Source: Hedera helix (lineage: Eukaryota > Streptophyta > Magnoliopsida > Apiales > Araliaceae). From it: DNA of 64,000 nt. The stretch's first letter is position 1; every line of letters begins with the position of its first letter. The position numbers were made by a program, and so were the translations under genes. The stretch spans positions 36,795,408 through 36,859,407 of the forward strand of contig OX359286.1 in assembly GCA_947179155.2 (NCBI GenBank), read 5' to 3'. Below the pieces are notes generated by a model that worked only from the letters and a program-made list of their open reading frames with translations, had not been told where the DNA came from and did no database searches. Shown one piece after another: positions 1 through 12,042 of this stretch.

Positions 1-85
1 TGAAGGAAACGGTGCACTTCATTTTGGAACCCCGACCTTTTTTTCCGTCTTCCTCCGCGGACTTTGATTCTCTCGTCTACATACG

Positions 86-93
86 TATAAATA
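86..93 (+). promoter_or_regulatory. Candidate TATA box upstream of the BUD13-like gene
   Basis: The octamer TATAAATA lies in a promoter-like stretch. It is followed by a pyrimidine-rich leader and by a plausible 5' splice donor at 241 (exon end 240). This would give a non-coding first exon of roughly 120-240 spliced to the acceptor at 1507. It is inferred from motif and spacing only. Confidence 0.35.
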
Positions 94-1517
94 TACACCC
101 TATTTTAATCATTCATCCTAATTATTCATCACAGCGTTTAATCGGAATTTCTATACAGTCTCTCTCCATTTTCGTTGGCTTACATACTGTAGTTAGAGCA
201 ACGGTGTTAGGCAGCGAGGCTCGGATTGAACGGTTTCAGCGTAAGATTGCGAAACTATAGGTTCTAATTTTCTTGTTCTTATATTTTGTATACTTTTACA
301 TGTGTTGATGATGATTATTTAAAGTTTTAAACTTTACCTATATCTGAGGATGATTTATGTTTTGTCAATGTAGTTTGTGATATGATTAACTTTCTGGTAT
401 TTATTTTTTCGAAGTTTGAATTGTTTTAAAGAGTAAAACTAGATTGCACATGGGTTTATAAGAAAACGTTAGAAATTCGATGTTGATCTTTGAGTTTCGC
501 TACTCTTTTTGGACTATCTATTGTAAGTCCAATCTTACTTGTAGCTCATATGAGTTGTAAATTGTAATTATGTACTTCATTGCGAATACCAATTTTGCAA
601 TTTAATCCCACCCTTAATTTTGAATAATTTTAGCCTGTGATACTTTAGGGGACCTGGATTTTGAGATTGGGGATGGGTGAAGAATTCTATGGAGGATTTT
701 TTAGGGAATGCAAAAAAGATACAGGACTTGTGTTCTATAGCAGTAAATTTGGAGCCTAGGTGGATGATGTCCCTTAAATTGAATCTATCAATTCTTTGAA
801 TAGTAGCACCTCTTATTTTGATAGGGGAATTTCGAAAGAGAGAGATAGAACTTATTATAATTTATATTGACAGAGGCCCTTTGATTTGAATGACAAAAGC
901 ATATTTTAATAACTTGATGAAGTGTTCTAATTGTGAGCAGATAATGATCGGCACTTAATTGATATAATTAGACAAGTTGTGATTCAATTTTACCAAGGGA
1001 GAGCAGGTGCAAGCATAAGTTTTAGTAGTGGAAAATTGTGGTCTTTTTCCTTTTTCCAGTTGTATTTATGGCTATACAATGTCTATGATTTAGTAAGTAG
1101 GGACATTTAGAAGAAGACTGCCTGTTTGAGTTGGATATTGACACTTTAAGAACACCATCAACTTGTGTCCAGTACTTTTACGTCTTCTTATTATCGTAAC
1201 ATAAGGGTAAAATTTTCAACATTAATGCACTCTTTTTCGCGATTATTTCTTTCCATTTGTAGAATATAAGCTACGATGAGTTGGGATTCCATTTTTATCA
1301 TTTTGAAAGAAGTGTCATATACATAGATTCCTATTCACTTAGAAAACCAGTTTTTTGTAGGTTCTTTATGGTACATGACGTCCTTTATATCAAATATGTG
1401 CATCTCGTAGATGCCTTGACATAAATATGGACGAAGGAATTTTCTTACATGCTTCTTGGAGAACATTTTAAGCTGGTCTAATAAGCCAATGTTTTTTGTT
1501 ATCACAGGTTTAAAGTG

Positions 1518-4185
1518 ATGGATCCTTCTGTTACTGGACGAGGTGCTGAACCTATTTATCGTGATAAAATAACAGGTCTGTCGGGGTCACTTAGGTAATT
1601 TGTTGTATTCGCCATTCTGTATATATTTATCTTAGTCTCAGTGTGGGTTGGTTTGTGCCAACCATAATAGGAGAACGCCTTTCAAAGGATCAGGTTCTGA
1701 AATTACAAAAGAAAGAAGAGAAGCCAAAGGTACAAGAACCATTTATGGTCATACTTGAATGTTCAATATGTCTGATTTTTCTCCAGCAATCTTCTGTTTC
1801 TGCTTTCATAGTTAAATGTTTTAAAACATGAAGATGTGAAGTTCATAACTGTTGAAGACAAATTTGTGGTCTTTCCATAATTGTAGAAATCCTAAAGAGT
1901 ACAAGACATGCATGGTTGAACCAAGTCGAAAGAACTATTTAAATGCAGTTGAGAAAGTTGTTTCTCCGGGTTTAAGATTATGCATGATGGATTGTGCTAC
2001 TCGATTGATATTTGTTTTGGCAATTTGAAGTAATTCAAGCGAGAGATTTAGGAAGCAAAAAAATTCCCTAAGACCTGTGTATATATATTTGGCATGTGGC
2101 ATTGGTGACATGAAAAAGAGTAGCCAAGTTGTTTGTTGTCTCCTTTTGCGTTTCTTTGGTGATATTTTGGTACATGTCAGGCACCACATTTTTGGAATAA
2201 CTGTAACTTTGTTTTTCGGATGTGGTGCTTGTAGTGGAATTATCCTGCAAATTTTGAGTTAAAAGAATTGACATAAGCCTTTTAAAAGGGCACAGAGGAG
2301 GAACTCTCATGTTTAGACATTGAAAACTTCAGCAACTCTGTAGCTGTCAGTTTTTACTATATGATATGGTACAGGAGCAATTTTATAGCACATCTTACGA
2401 TACAATACACCGTAACTTGCGATGCAAAAATGAATTGCTATACAAATACAACTCTATAGCTGTCACGTTTTTTAAAGAAATTATTTTTTAACGTCTCCTT
2501 CTTTTATATATTTCTCATGTTCTATAATCTGACATGATCAGTTTTCTTTAAATCCATAATAACCTTATCCTTATTCTGAAAATCAAACCCTCTCCAATTT
2601 CATCACTAAAACCCAAAACCTAAACCTCCAGTTCCCCTTCTTTGATTGTATGACAGCTTTAAATCCAAGTTAAGAACTATCCTGCATCAGCTACTGTCTA
2701 TAGTATTGTTTTGAGCTTGCCTTATATTTTAACCATGTCTCTCCAGGAGATAAAGCTGGAGTGGGGGAAGGGCTTGGTTCAAAAGAGGGAAGCTGAAGCG
2801 AGGAAGCAGGAACTAGAACTTGAGAAGGCAAAACCATTTGCTCGTACCAGGTAAAAACAAGAGCAAGGAAAGTAATTTTTCATAGTTGATTTAGATGTAT
2901 AATTGTGGCACTGGAGGCACTGATAGATATAGTACTAAACAACAGCTTCCCAGTTCTATGGATTCTCCATCAAGATCGCTACCTTTTCACTTTACATATT
3001 ATTCTTATTTGCTGCATCACCTACTTTTGTAGAGATGATCTGGATCTTGATAGGATGATGAAGGATAGAGTAAGATGGGGTGATCCAATGACGCATTTAA
3101 TCAAGGTATTGAACTGATTTTCTTTCTTTAGGTCCTGAAATTTAAAAATGTCTATTCTTGACATTCCTTTTTCATGATTCAGAGAAAGCAATCGGAACTA
3201 GTTTTGCCAGACATAGGGGATGATGAGAAGATGAAAGCGTCAGGTTTTATAGTTCCTCAGGAGGTACCCAATGGCGGCTGGCTAAAAAGAGGATTAGATG
3301 CCGCACCAAATCGTTACAGTATTAAACCAGGGAGACATTGGGATGGTGTTGATCGCAGTACTGGTTAGTGTACTTTCATCCTATATCATTAGGGTTATAT
3401 TTGTTTGTAAAAAATATTATTGAGATTGGACTATTTGTATTAATTTAACACTATTTCGGACTATTTTATCCCATGATGAGGAATTACTAGTTCCTCAATA
3501 TTGGACTATTAGTCTCATAAAGCCATTTAATAGCTTAAAATAAGGACTATTAATTTCAAATTTATCATGGGATTATATAATCCCTCATAAATAACTTTAA
3601 GAACGATAAAAAATAGTTCACATGACTATTTAAAGGACTATTAATCCCCTATCATAGGATAAAATAGTCCGAAGTAATGTTAAATTAATACAAATAGTCT
3701 AATCCTAAGTATGATTTTTACAAACAAACATAGCCTAGGTGCTTTCACTTGCAATTAATGAACAGAATTTGTTTCAAACCTGGCTGCTGGAGAGATTCTT
3801 GTTCAAAATGCTTCGGTGAACCCAATATGTGGCTGTATTCTTCTGTCCTTTGGGCAAGAAGACTGCCATCCATTATGTTAAAAATAAAAAGAAATGGTTC
3901 TAATAATATTTTTTGTTAAAATTTGAAAATCAGCTCAAATGAACAAGTATCTCACTATAAATTGGGGTGGTGCATGTTCGTTAGCCAGTTCTAAGGGATT
4001 ACAGTTGGAAAAAGCCTTATCAAATAAAATTGAAGAATGATTATTAATCAATGTCTTCATGGTCACATTTAATGAGTTTCTGTTATTTGCATTTTGTAGG
4101 ATTTGAGAAGGCAATGTTCAACAGAATGAATGAGAAACAAGCTACAGAAAGGGAAGCATATCTATGGTTGGTGGCTGATATGTGA
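1518..4185 (+). CDS. BUD13: BUD13/CWC26-like pre-mRNA splicing factor, conserved C-terminal part
   Basis: BUD13 is a subunit of the RES (retention and splicing) complex of the activated spliceosome, acting in the nucleus. I join six exons: 1518-1575, 1671-1729, 2747-2850, 3033-3105, 3183-3363 and 4100-4185. All have GT-AG borders and closing phases, giving 186 aa. Recognisable blocks in order are GRGAEPIYRDKITG, LEWGKGL.QKREAEAR, KPFARTRDD, RWGDPM.HL, APNRY.IKPGRHWDGVDRS, and the end NEKQAT..EAYLW.VADM, which match the family's C-terminal domain. The long charged N-terminal half typical of BUD13 (over 500 aa in Arabidopsis, from memory) is absent. The ATG at 1518 is the first in this frame after a stop, if the acceptor at 1507 joins the donor at 241. 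Alternatively this is an internal exon and the N-terminal exons lie left of the window. Intron 5 carries a MITE. Confidence 0.8.
3393..3735. mobile_element. Tourist/Harbinger-like MITE in BUD13 intron 5
   Basis: The element is 343 bp with very long terminal inverted repeats of about 80 bp. The left end starts GGTTATATTTGTTTGTAAAA and the right end, reverse complemented, starts GGCTATGTTTGTTTGTAAAA. Both arms continue with GACTATTTGTATTAATTTAA and CGGACTATTTTATCC. A 3-bp direct repeat TAG flanks it (3390-3392 and 3736-3738). The 3-bp duplication and GG-starting termini fit PIF/Harbinger MITEs, although those usually duplicate TWA. No coding capacity is visible. Confidence 0.75.
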
Positions 4186-4745
4186 AAAGATTCCCTTTCC
4201 TGCACTGTTACCGCCCCAGAAAAATGGCCTATATGAGTTTCTTAATCCTAACAGCACATGGATGAAAATTATGAGGCCGTAACCAACTTTGGAATTTATG
4301 TAGTTGAAAATATTTGGTGTTCACCTCTTGAAGCCGTAGCATTACCAAGAAGAAGAAAAAGAACTTGTATCATATTCTTTTCTCTGGTCTCTCTTAATCC
4401 CTTGCACTGCCAGTTCTCTTCTGCTCTCAGTTCGGCATTTGAGTGGCAAATAGTAGGAGACATGCATGTGAGTGGAAAAATGTCGAAGATTCTGTGCAAG
4501 TACTCCCTCATTTTTTCTTTATAAGATAAATATCTTCAGTATTATCGCATTCAAGTTTGATTTTGAATGTTCAACATGAGCAGGGCAATAATTTAAGTAA
4601 ATCATGAATGTAAAACTAACTCAAACAACTTGAAGATAAACAGATTAAGTTGTATGTTCTACAGTATACTTATAATCTTGAATAACTTTTTGATTCACTT
4701 GATGATGATTGAGGAGCTATATCTACTACACTATTAAATTAAAAT

Positions 4746-5030
4746 GCTCTCTCGGTTTTACAATATTAAAGTATTAATTTTTTAAAATTAATTAAAAATA
4801 TTTTTAAATTCAAAATTAATATGTATTCTTTTAATTTTAGTTAATATATATTTTAAACTATTCTAAAAGTATCATTTGATTTATTTTTTCATAATTTTTA
4901 ATAAATTATCATAACGTGGAGTTTGAAAATATATATAATTCATCTTTAAAAGTTGATAATAATTTTATAATTTAAAAATAATTAAATACACAATTTTTAA
5001 AAATAAAATTTGAACTTTTAAGTTGCAAGA
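4746..5030. mobile_element. Degenerate Stowaway-like MITE, dispersed family member
   Basis: It begins CTCTCTCGGTTTTAC and contains the family blocks TTAAAAATATTTTTAAATTC and TTTTTCATAATTTTTAATAAATTAT. These match the element at 60733-60979 and, more loosely, those at 31340 and 42457. The right terminus is eroded, so the end is approximate. It lies just upstream of the PPR gene and probably forms part of its promoter region. Confidence 0.45.
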
Positions 5031-5081
5031 TTAAAGTCCCAACAACATCATTTTGAAGCTGTATACCCGCCAAGAAAAAAA

Positions 5082-6977
5082 ATGGCCCGAATATCATCAC
5101 GTTATCTCCAAAAATTCATTGCAACGCAGAAAAACCTGTCTAAATCCCGACCAAAACTCTGGCTCGATCTCAACGATGACCAATTTACAGACTTGGATGA
5201 TCAAGGGGTGCCAACGTTAAAGCTGAGCCACCCAATCTTGCGCACATTAGATTCATCCAATGGAACACTAAAAGAATTCAATCAAGTACATTCCCAGCTC
5301 GTAATTTCAGGTCTTTTTCAACACTCTCTAGCTTTTAGCCGGGTGGTGAAGAAGCTTTGCTCTTTACCATCTGGGGTTTCCCACGCCGTTGAGCTCTTTA
5401 ATCGCTTTGACGAGCCAGATGCATTCATATGTAATACGATTATAAGAGGTTTTGTGAATTTGAATGACTCATTAAGTGCTTTAGCTTTTTATAATGAGAA
5501 AATGATTAGTAAATTTGTTTCGCCTAATCATTATAGTTTTCCGATCCTTGTGAAGGTTTGTGCTGAGTTGGTTTTGGTAAAAGAAGGGGAAAAGGCTCAT
5601 GCCAGGATTGTGAAACTTGGGTTTGAGTTGAATTTGTTTGTTCGGAATTCTTTGATACATATGTACTCTGTTTGTGGAAGAATTTGGGATGCCCAGAAGG
5701 TGTTTGATTTGAGTTCCGAGTCAGATTTGGTGACCTGGAATTCAATGATTGATGGGTATGTGAAGAATGGGGAAGTGAGTTTGGCGCATTGGCTTTTTGG
5801 TGACATGCCAGAGAGAGACTTGTTTAGCTGGAATTCTATGGTTGCGGCTTATGCGAGAGTTGGGGATATGGAGGGGGCAAAAGAGTTGTTTGAGGAGATG
5901 CCGTGTAGAGATCTAGTTTCTTGGAATTGTTTGATAGATGGGTATGCTAGGATTGGGAATGTTGTGGCCACACGCGAGTTTTTTGATCAGATGGCATTTC
6001 GAAATGTCGTTTCTTGGAATACAATGTTGGCTCTTTATGTGCGGTCCAAGAACTATGGTGAATGTTTGAGACTATTTGATAGGATGATGGAAGAAGGAGA
6101 AGTTCATCCAAATGAAGCAACTATCATGAGTGTCCTTACTGCATGTGCACACTTGGGGGAACTTGGAAGGGGTAAATGGATTCATTCATTCATACAAAGT
6201 AATGAAAATATTACTCCTGATGTGTTACTTTCAACTGCTCTCTTGACAATGTATTCCAAATGCGGGGCTATGGATTTGGCTAAGAATGTCTTTAATGTGA
6301 TGCCTGAAAAAAGTGTTGTATCATGGAATTCTATGATTATGGGGTATGGAATGCATGGCCATGGAGAGAAAGCTCTTCAAATATTCTTGGAGATGGAAAG
6401 GAGTGGCCAGATGCCGAATGATGCTACATTTGTATGCATTTTAAGCGCATGTACTCATGCGGGAAAGGTTTTGGAGGGTTGGTGGTACTTTGACCTTATG
6501 CATCGAGTGTACAAGATAGAGCCAAAGATTGAGCACTATGGCTGTATGGTTGATCTCCTTGGCCGTGCTGGTTTGATGAATGATTCTGAGGAGATTATCA
6601 GGAAGATGCCTATGGAAGCAGGGCCTGCTCTATGGGGGGCTTTGCTTTCAGCTTGTAGTACCCACTCAAATCTAGAGCTTGGGGAAGTTGTGGCCAAGCG
6701 GTTAATAGAGTTGGAACCAGAGGATATTGGACCCTATGTATTGTTATCGAATATATATGCTGCAGAAGGGAGATGGGGCAATGTAGAAAATGTGAGAATG
6801 ATGATGATGGAAAAGGGGTTCCAAAAAGTTGTAGGGTCTAGCGTGTTTCAGGGTCGCGATCTGGGGATTGAATTTTTCCGAGGAAATGATTTAGTCCATA
6901 AGAGGAGCATGGTGTACTCCATGTTAAGTGAGATAGGTGCTCAAATGAAATTGTCTTGCAGACATATAGTGGGGTAG
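5082..6977 (+). CDS. Pentatricopeptide repeat protein, PLS class, E/E+ subgroup
   Basis: This is one uninterrupted 631-aa frame, as is usual for plant PLS-class PPR genes. Such proteins bind specific organellar RNAs, mostly as site-recognition factors for C-to-U editing. Residues 1-75 have basic and hydroxylated residues with few acidic ones at the very start, as in an organelle transit peptide; which organelle is not clear. PPR repeats run from about residue 113 to 510. Motifs include SDLVTWNSMIDGYVKNG, RDLFSWNSMVAAYARVGD, RNVVSWNTM and EPKIEHYGCMVDLLGRAG. The E motif starts near 515 (LWGALLSACSTH) and passes through PYVLLSNIYAAEGRW; an E+-like tail follows (GIEFFRGN). There is no DYW deaminase domain, so it would need a partner carrying one if it edits. 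It resembles Arabidopsis E-class proteins such as At3g29230, but I cannot assign orthology. Confidence 0.93.
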   Translation: MARISSRYLQKFIATQKNLSKSRPKLWLDLNDDQFTDLDDQGVPTLKLSHPILRTLDSSNGTLKEFNQVHSQLVISGLFQHSLAFSRVVKKLCSLPSGVSHAVELFNRFDEPDAFICNTIIRGFVNLNDSLSALAFYNEKMISKFVSPNHYSFPILVKVCAELVLVKEGEKAHARIVKLGFELNLFVRNSLIHMYSVCGRIWDAQKVFDLSSESDLVTWNSMIDGYVKNGEVSLAHWLFGDMPERDLFSWNSMVAAYARVGDMEGAKELFEEMPCRDLVSWNCLIDGYARIGNVVATREFFDQMAFRNVVSWNTMLALYVRSKNYGECLRLFDRMMEEGEVHPNEATIMSVLTACAHLGELGRGKWIHSFIQSNENITPDVLLSTALLTMYSKCGAMDLAKNVFNVMPEKSVVSWNSMIMGYGMHGHGEKALQIFLEMERSGQMPNDATFVCILSACTHAGKVLEGWWYFDLMHRVYKIEPKIEHYGCMVDLLGRAGLMNDSEEIIRKMPMEAGPALWGALLSACSTHSNLELGEVVAKRLIELEPEDIGPYVLLSNIYAAEGRWGNVENVRMMMMEKGFQKVVGSSVFQGRDLGIEFFRGNDLVHKRSMVYSMLSEIGAQMKLSCRHIVG

Positions 6978-7951
6978 AGATTTCGAGTTGATGAAGTCTG
7001 TTTATTTGAATTAACATTTCAAAAAAGAATACTGAGTTAAGCTTTAAAAGGACACGGAAACAGGGAGCAAGACAAAATTCAACAGTGTTTTAAAAGAGGA
7101 TTTGCAGACTAATGGTTGTATATGCATTTGGCAGTGTATGGGATAATGCTTCATGTATCTACACTTCTACAGCTTAAGAGGTGAAAAAAATATTTATTGT
7201 GATTTATAACGGACCTTCTCGGGGATTTAATGGTATCAATGGTGATGATGGATTGGATTATTAAATTTCTAGGGGAAAGTATAAAATGGATATTGGTACG
7301 GGGTTTCTGTATAAAGTATAAACTTATGACAAACTTTGCTTTGACGGGAAAATGGTCCAAGATGGAGTGACATGATGGAAATGGTTTTGTGGCTGTTCGA
7401 ATAGATGTAAACAAGTTTTTGATGATTTGAAGCTACCCAGGTGATGATTACTACCCGTAGATTCTTATGATATTCTGCTTTTGACTACTCATCTTTATGA
7501 ATTTTACCTCTTTTTTAATGAAGATTCTCAAACTTGACAGTGTAATTGATTTATATTTCAAGTCTCCTATAAAATTTGTTACCCCCCATTAAACGTATTC
7601 ACGTCCCCGCCCCTTATTTATTTTAAGCTTTTGGATGAAAACTTTTTTAATCAGACAATATCTTCAACAGACAGAGTTGTTCAGTTCGACTCCTTTAGTC
7701 ACAAACCCCATAAGAAAACAACCCGCTGAAAGGAGAGCAATAAATGAACCAAATCTATATGTTTACAAAGACAATTTGAACTTACAAGCCAACAGTTCAA
7801 TTATTACAGTGAAGTCCTTTCAAACCTTATCCTAACCTCTAAAAAGATGAATAGAAAATAGAAACTGGTAAAAAGAAATACAAATGAAAATCTTTGCATT
7901 TATTTCTATTGGTAAATATGTTCAATGGATAATGGAGTCTAATATGTTTGA
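6978..7951. other. Intergenic spacer between PPR and EXLB genes
   Basis: The PPR gene (+) and the EXLB gene (-) converge here, so the stretch should hold both 3' UTRs. I see no conserved reading frame, RNA gene or transposon end in it. Confidence 0.5.
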
Positions 7952-9175
7952 CTATATGTTCACTTGTACTCCCAAGTCATATGTATCTCCAACCTTCCAG
8001 TTTTCAGAAATGCTGTTAACCGGAACAATCCATGTCTCATCTCCATCATCATTGCTGAATAACATCCTTAGAGACAAGGATCCACTAGGGGGTGAATTTG
8101 TTGTCCATACTGCACCATAACTACGATCCAGTAGCTTGCAAGCCAAATTTTTTGTCTACATTAAAAGGATAGTATCTTAATATGTTCAATGATAAAATCA
8201 TGAAATTCATACAAGTTTATGGATGCAATCTGGATATCTAATGTTACTTTGAGAAGAAATCATTTGTGGGTTATACCTCACATAGCTGCACCGCAGTAAT
8301 ATCATTTTTGCCTTGTTGATACAGTATAACAAAGGCCAGGTAATGAGGGTAGTCGCTGTTCTCATCAATTTTGATTGTAATATTATTGGATGGATAGTTG
8401 CATGACACCCTGTTCAGAAAGGGGAGAGAGAGAGAGAGAGAGTTCTACGAGTCAGCATAAATCTTGCATGCTTATCTTCAAGTTGCTTCTATGTTTCTTT
8501 GACATGAATGAAAAATTATACCGTCTATATTCAATGTCAACTACACCAAGGGCTAGTAAAGATGCAGATGCATCTGTAGTCTGAGCCATCTGTCGAAAGG
8601 CTCGCCTGCTCAGAATGAAATCCGTGTTATGACCGGATCCATGGTCAGTTATAACTACATTCACTCCTTTGTCTGAGCAATAGTTGCTGTTGGTGCACCT
8701 CACCTAGTTAAGAAAGTGAAAATAGTAGGAGAATTCATGAGTCATATGGGAGCGCGTATACAAGAATCTCAGTTAATAAATATTAATTGTTTGATACTAG
8801 AGATAGTAATCACCTGATAGCAAGCACCGCAACCTACCCCATCTCGATAGAGATCAGATACGGTTGATACATCCCCGTCATTGATGGTTGCTCCAAACCT
8901 GCCATACCCACATCTCCCAGCTACAGTTTTGTTATAGAAAAATATATATTATTATCGAGTAAACATTATATTATGTTCACTTGAACATACATATATCTAC
9001 GTAGCATATGTATATAGTTTGAAATCTTACTTTCTGTTCCTTTTTCATCAGAGTTTGGATAGTAAGCTGCCTGAGAATGAATGAAACAGTCGCTGCATGT
9101 TGCAGCTTTTCCCAAATTTATGATAGAAAGGATAGTTCCAAAAAGAATCAAAAGGGATTTGAGAGAAGGTACCAT
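7952..9175 (-). CDS. EXLB1: Expansin-like B protein
   Basis: This is a secreted cell-wall protein of the expansin superfamily; EXLB members have no proven wall-loosening activity. Five exons in transcript order are 9175-9031, 8920-8814, 8703-8522, 8409-8277 and 8155-7952. They close in phase to 256 aa, close to the usual 250 aa. A hydrophobic signal peptide (residues 1-25, ending near GKAATC) is followed by the GH45-like domain with CSDCF, AAYYPNSDEKGTE, GRCGYGRFGATIN and GVGCGACYQVRC. The C-terminal CBM63-like domain contains YGAVWTTNSPPSG and SLRMLF. The HFD triad of alpha- and beta-expansins is replaced by an NTDF segment, as expected for EXL proteins. I chose the ATG at 9175 because the signal peptide follows at once; an upstream in-frame ATG at 9223 would add 16 residues. 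A TATA box lies at 9251-9259. Confidence 0.93.
8418..8442. repeat. (GA)n microsatellite at an EXLB splice acceptor
   Basis: On the gene strand this is a CT tract just upstream of the exon 4 acceptor (exon begins 8409). It therefore also serves as the polypyrimidine tract of that intron. Confidence 0.7.
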
Positions 9176-9250
9176 TGATGTAGGAATAAGATAGCAGAAG
9201 CAGCTAGGATAGCGAAGAGCCAAGTTGGTAGTGCATGAAGTTGAGTACTA

Positions 9251-9259
9251 CTATTTATA
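9251..9259 (-). promoter_or_regulatory. TATA box of the EXLB gene
   Basis: The minus strand reads TATAAATAG about 76 bp upstream of the chosen ATG at 9175, normal spacing for a short plant leader. Confidence 0.55.
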
Positions 9260-11990
9260 CTGAACTAACCAGCAGACATCGTATGGTAAAACTAATGAAT
9301 GTGACATTCTCTTCAAGTTCATATTGAATGAGTGGAATTTGGTTACCATTTTTTTTCAGCAACTTTCTTTGACTTGGAATTTTACTTGTTTTGAAGTTTA
9401 GATAATTGTTCGTTGACATTCTCTTGCATATTATATATTGTTTTTCAGTCCCCTGTTGATTGTTGATTTCTTATTTGAGAATTTAGCAAAATGGCATTAA
9501 TTTAAACAGTACTGTTGTAATGTGACAGGTGATGGTGCATACTTTTATTACAATGTTTTGTTGATAATTTCAAATTCAAAATAAGTAGTTCTTACATAAT
9601 AGACTATTTTTTTATCCCAGCCAACTTTTGTAATGACTTTTGGCATAATAATTTACTATAATAAATCTTTAGTACTTATTGTGTTTATGTCAAAAGCATA
9701 TTTTTGATGAAGAACAAAGTGGAGAATGCTTACGTGACGTCTTGATATTCCCTAGCATGTCTGGACCATGATGAGCTGGGATATGTTGACCCTGGCTTAC
9801 CTAATCTACACGAGCGAGAAAGAGAGAGATAAATAGGAGGATCATCAGTTAGGTGGTTTTGCACCAGCGGGGGACCTCAAGGTAAGCGTCTGTTGAGATT
9901 TTCTACTTGTGCTTGGAAGTCTGCTGAACAATCTCTGATAAGTGGTATCTTTATCTGGAAAGTGTGCAGAAGCAACCGTCTAATTAGATTTAATTAACAT
10001 ATTGCTATTTCTAATCATGTTATCGCACTTGGCAGACGGTGTGAAACGAGAAGAAGTTTTTGAAATAAACCATAATCTGGTGCAATTAGCCAGTGATGAT
10101 TTATCTTGATTTATTAATTTTCTGGTGCAATGAATTTTGTTTTGCTGATAGGAAAGGAAACTAAGTGCGGTGATTGACAGATGAAAGAAGACGTGAGCAA
10201 GTGGCGAGGTAGACTGGCATTGGGAGGCAAGTCCACTGGAACCTCATTAGTCATGACATGGAAACCATTATAGTTTTTATACCCTACCATTTCTACTATC
10301 ATTTTCATCATTAACAAGCTATTGCTAATCTTTATGTTTTGTTTTTTTATGTTTTTAAGGCACATATGCATTTTGTTCTAGGATTACATCCAAATCTTAT
10401 AGAACACTGATACAGGGAAGGGGGAAAAAGTAAGGGAAAAAGTGCATCAGTGCATGGCTGTACTGTTTAAACAAGAGATGGAAACAACTTGCAGAACATG
10501 TATAATATTATTTGGAATTTGGATGGTAAAAAAGCATGATTTGAGCACAAGAATCCAAGAAGAAACCTTTCAGATTAACTCTGCTTTAATACTGTAACCT
10601 TCTAGCTCTAGGGATTAATTTAAGAATTAACAAGATTATAGCACCAGTCAAAAATGTCATGTTTATTTATAATCATCTAAAAAAATCTAAGTTGGTGCCC
10701 GTCTTTGCATAATGGTGGACTTACTGTGTGCGTGTGAGAGAGAGAAGTATTGAGTGAGTACAAGCCTAGAAGGGCGATTGATTGATGTATATAAAAGTTG
10801 GGTTTGGCACAGCAGCATCCCCTTGTTGGCATGGAGATGAATGGTGGGCAACATACATGCATTTTGAAGCCAAGTGACGAGTTTGTATTAATTTCTTGTG
10901 CTCTAACATTAAATATCTCTATTAATATAGTGCAAGGCTTTATTAATTGTTTTTTGGTGATGGTAGGTTACACCCTATTTTTTTTAAATAAAATATTGTG
11001 TCTTTCAATAACAGTTATATTTTATTTTTTATTTTTTAACTTTCTTTTCTCTTTCATTTTTTATCATTGTCTAAATTTTCTCGTGTATTTATTCATATTA
11101 ATTTCAAAACTTTTTATTCAAATATTATTAAATCTCAAATTATAATAACCGTAAAAATTTTAACAATAAGTTATACACACACATTGTATGTGAGTAAGGT
11201 ACTGATGTTAGTGTATATATATGTACATATAAAAAGTAACTTTCTGCCCTTTGCATCAAATTAGAGATATCCAAATAAGAAACCCTGTCGAAAATGTTTT
11301 ATTTATTTTGTATAAATCATAGGAATTTCAATGCATTTAAAACACTTTACATAAAAATGAAGAAATGAAGATGAGCCTTTTCCTTATACTTCCTACATTC
11401 ATAGTTTAATGCTATGAAAGTCTCATTTGTTGTTTGGATTCTTTTTATTAATTCTGGTTTTTTTAAATTAAATAAACTCTCGAGGAAAATTAACTCAAAA
11501 ATTATATTATGCTTAAATATATTTCAAGTAATGTTGAATATGCATATAAGAAAACCAACCTAACCCAACCCAACCCCAGGCCCTGCCACTTTTAACGTCT
11601 TCTTGTACGACTATATCATGAAATAAGGGCCATACACGTGTAATGAAAATTTAATTATAAAGTAAAAAATAAAATGAGTAGACGACAAGTGTGTAGTTGG
11701 TAGATGCGTCGTACTCGCAGTCACTGGAAGAATCAAAATGCTCTTCCAACTCTGGAGCTGAAGTATATATTATATAATGTCTACACGGGTCTACAACCGA
11801 CCTAAAATAAAATGATTTTTATAAATAATTTATATTTTTAAATTATCCTTAATATTAGCTTATTATTAACTAAAAAATTTATAGTGATTATTAGAAGTTT
11901 TAATAAACAAAAAACTGATCAATTATAAGTGTTAAATTATTTTATAATTTTATAATAAAATAGATCTCTAAATTTAAAAGGAATAGACTA

Positions 11991-12042
<52 letters not shown>

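Noticed and set aside
12..260. 82-codon open frame at the left edge
   Set aside because: It overlaps the TATA-like and leader-like sequence, has low-complexity composition and no family resemblance.
9765..9800. ATGATGA considered as a C box of a C/D snoRNA
   Set aside because: No CTGA D box or terminal stem at suitable spacing.
10160..10200. Stretch resembling miR156 (TTGACAGA...GAGCA)
   Set aside because: Too many mismatches to the mature miRNA and no complementary arm nearby.
10798..11145. 115-codon open frame in the EXLB1-SGPP spacer
   Set aside because: Most of it is T-rich low-complexity sequence giving a Leu/Phe string; no domain and no splice partners.
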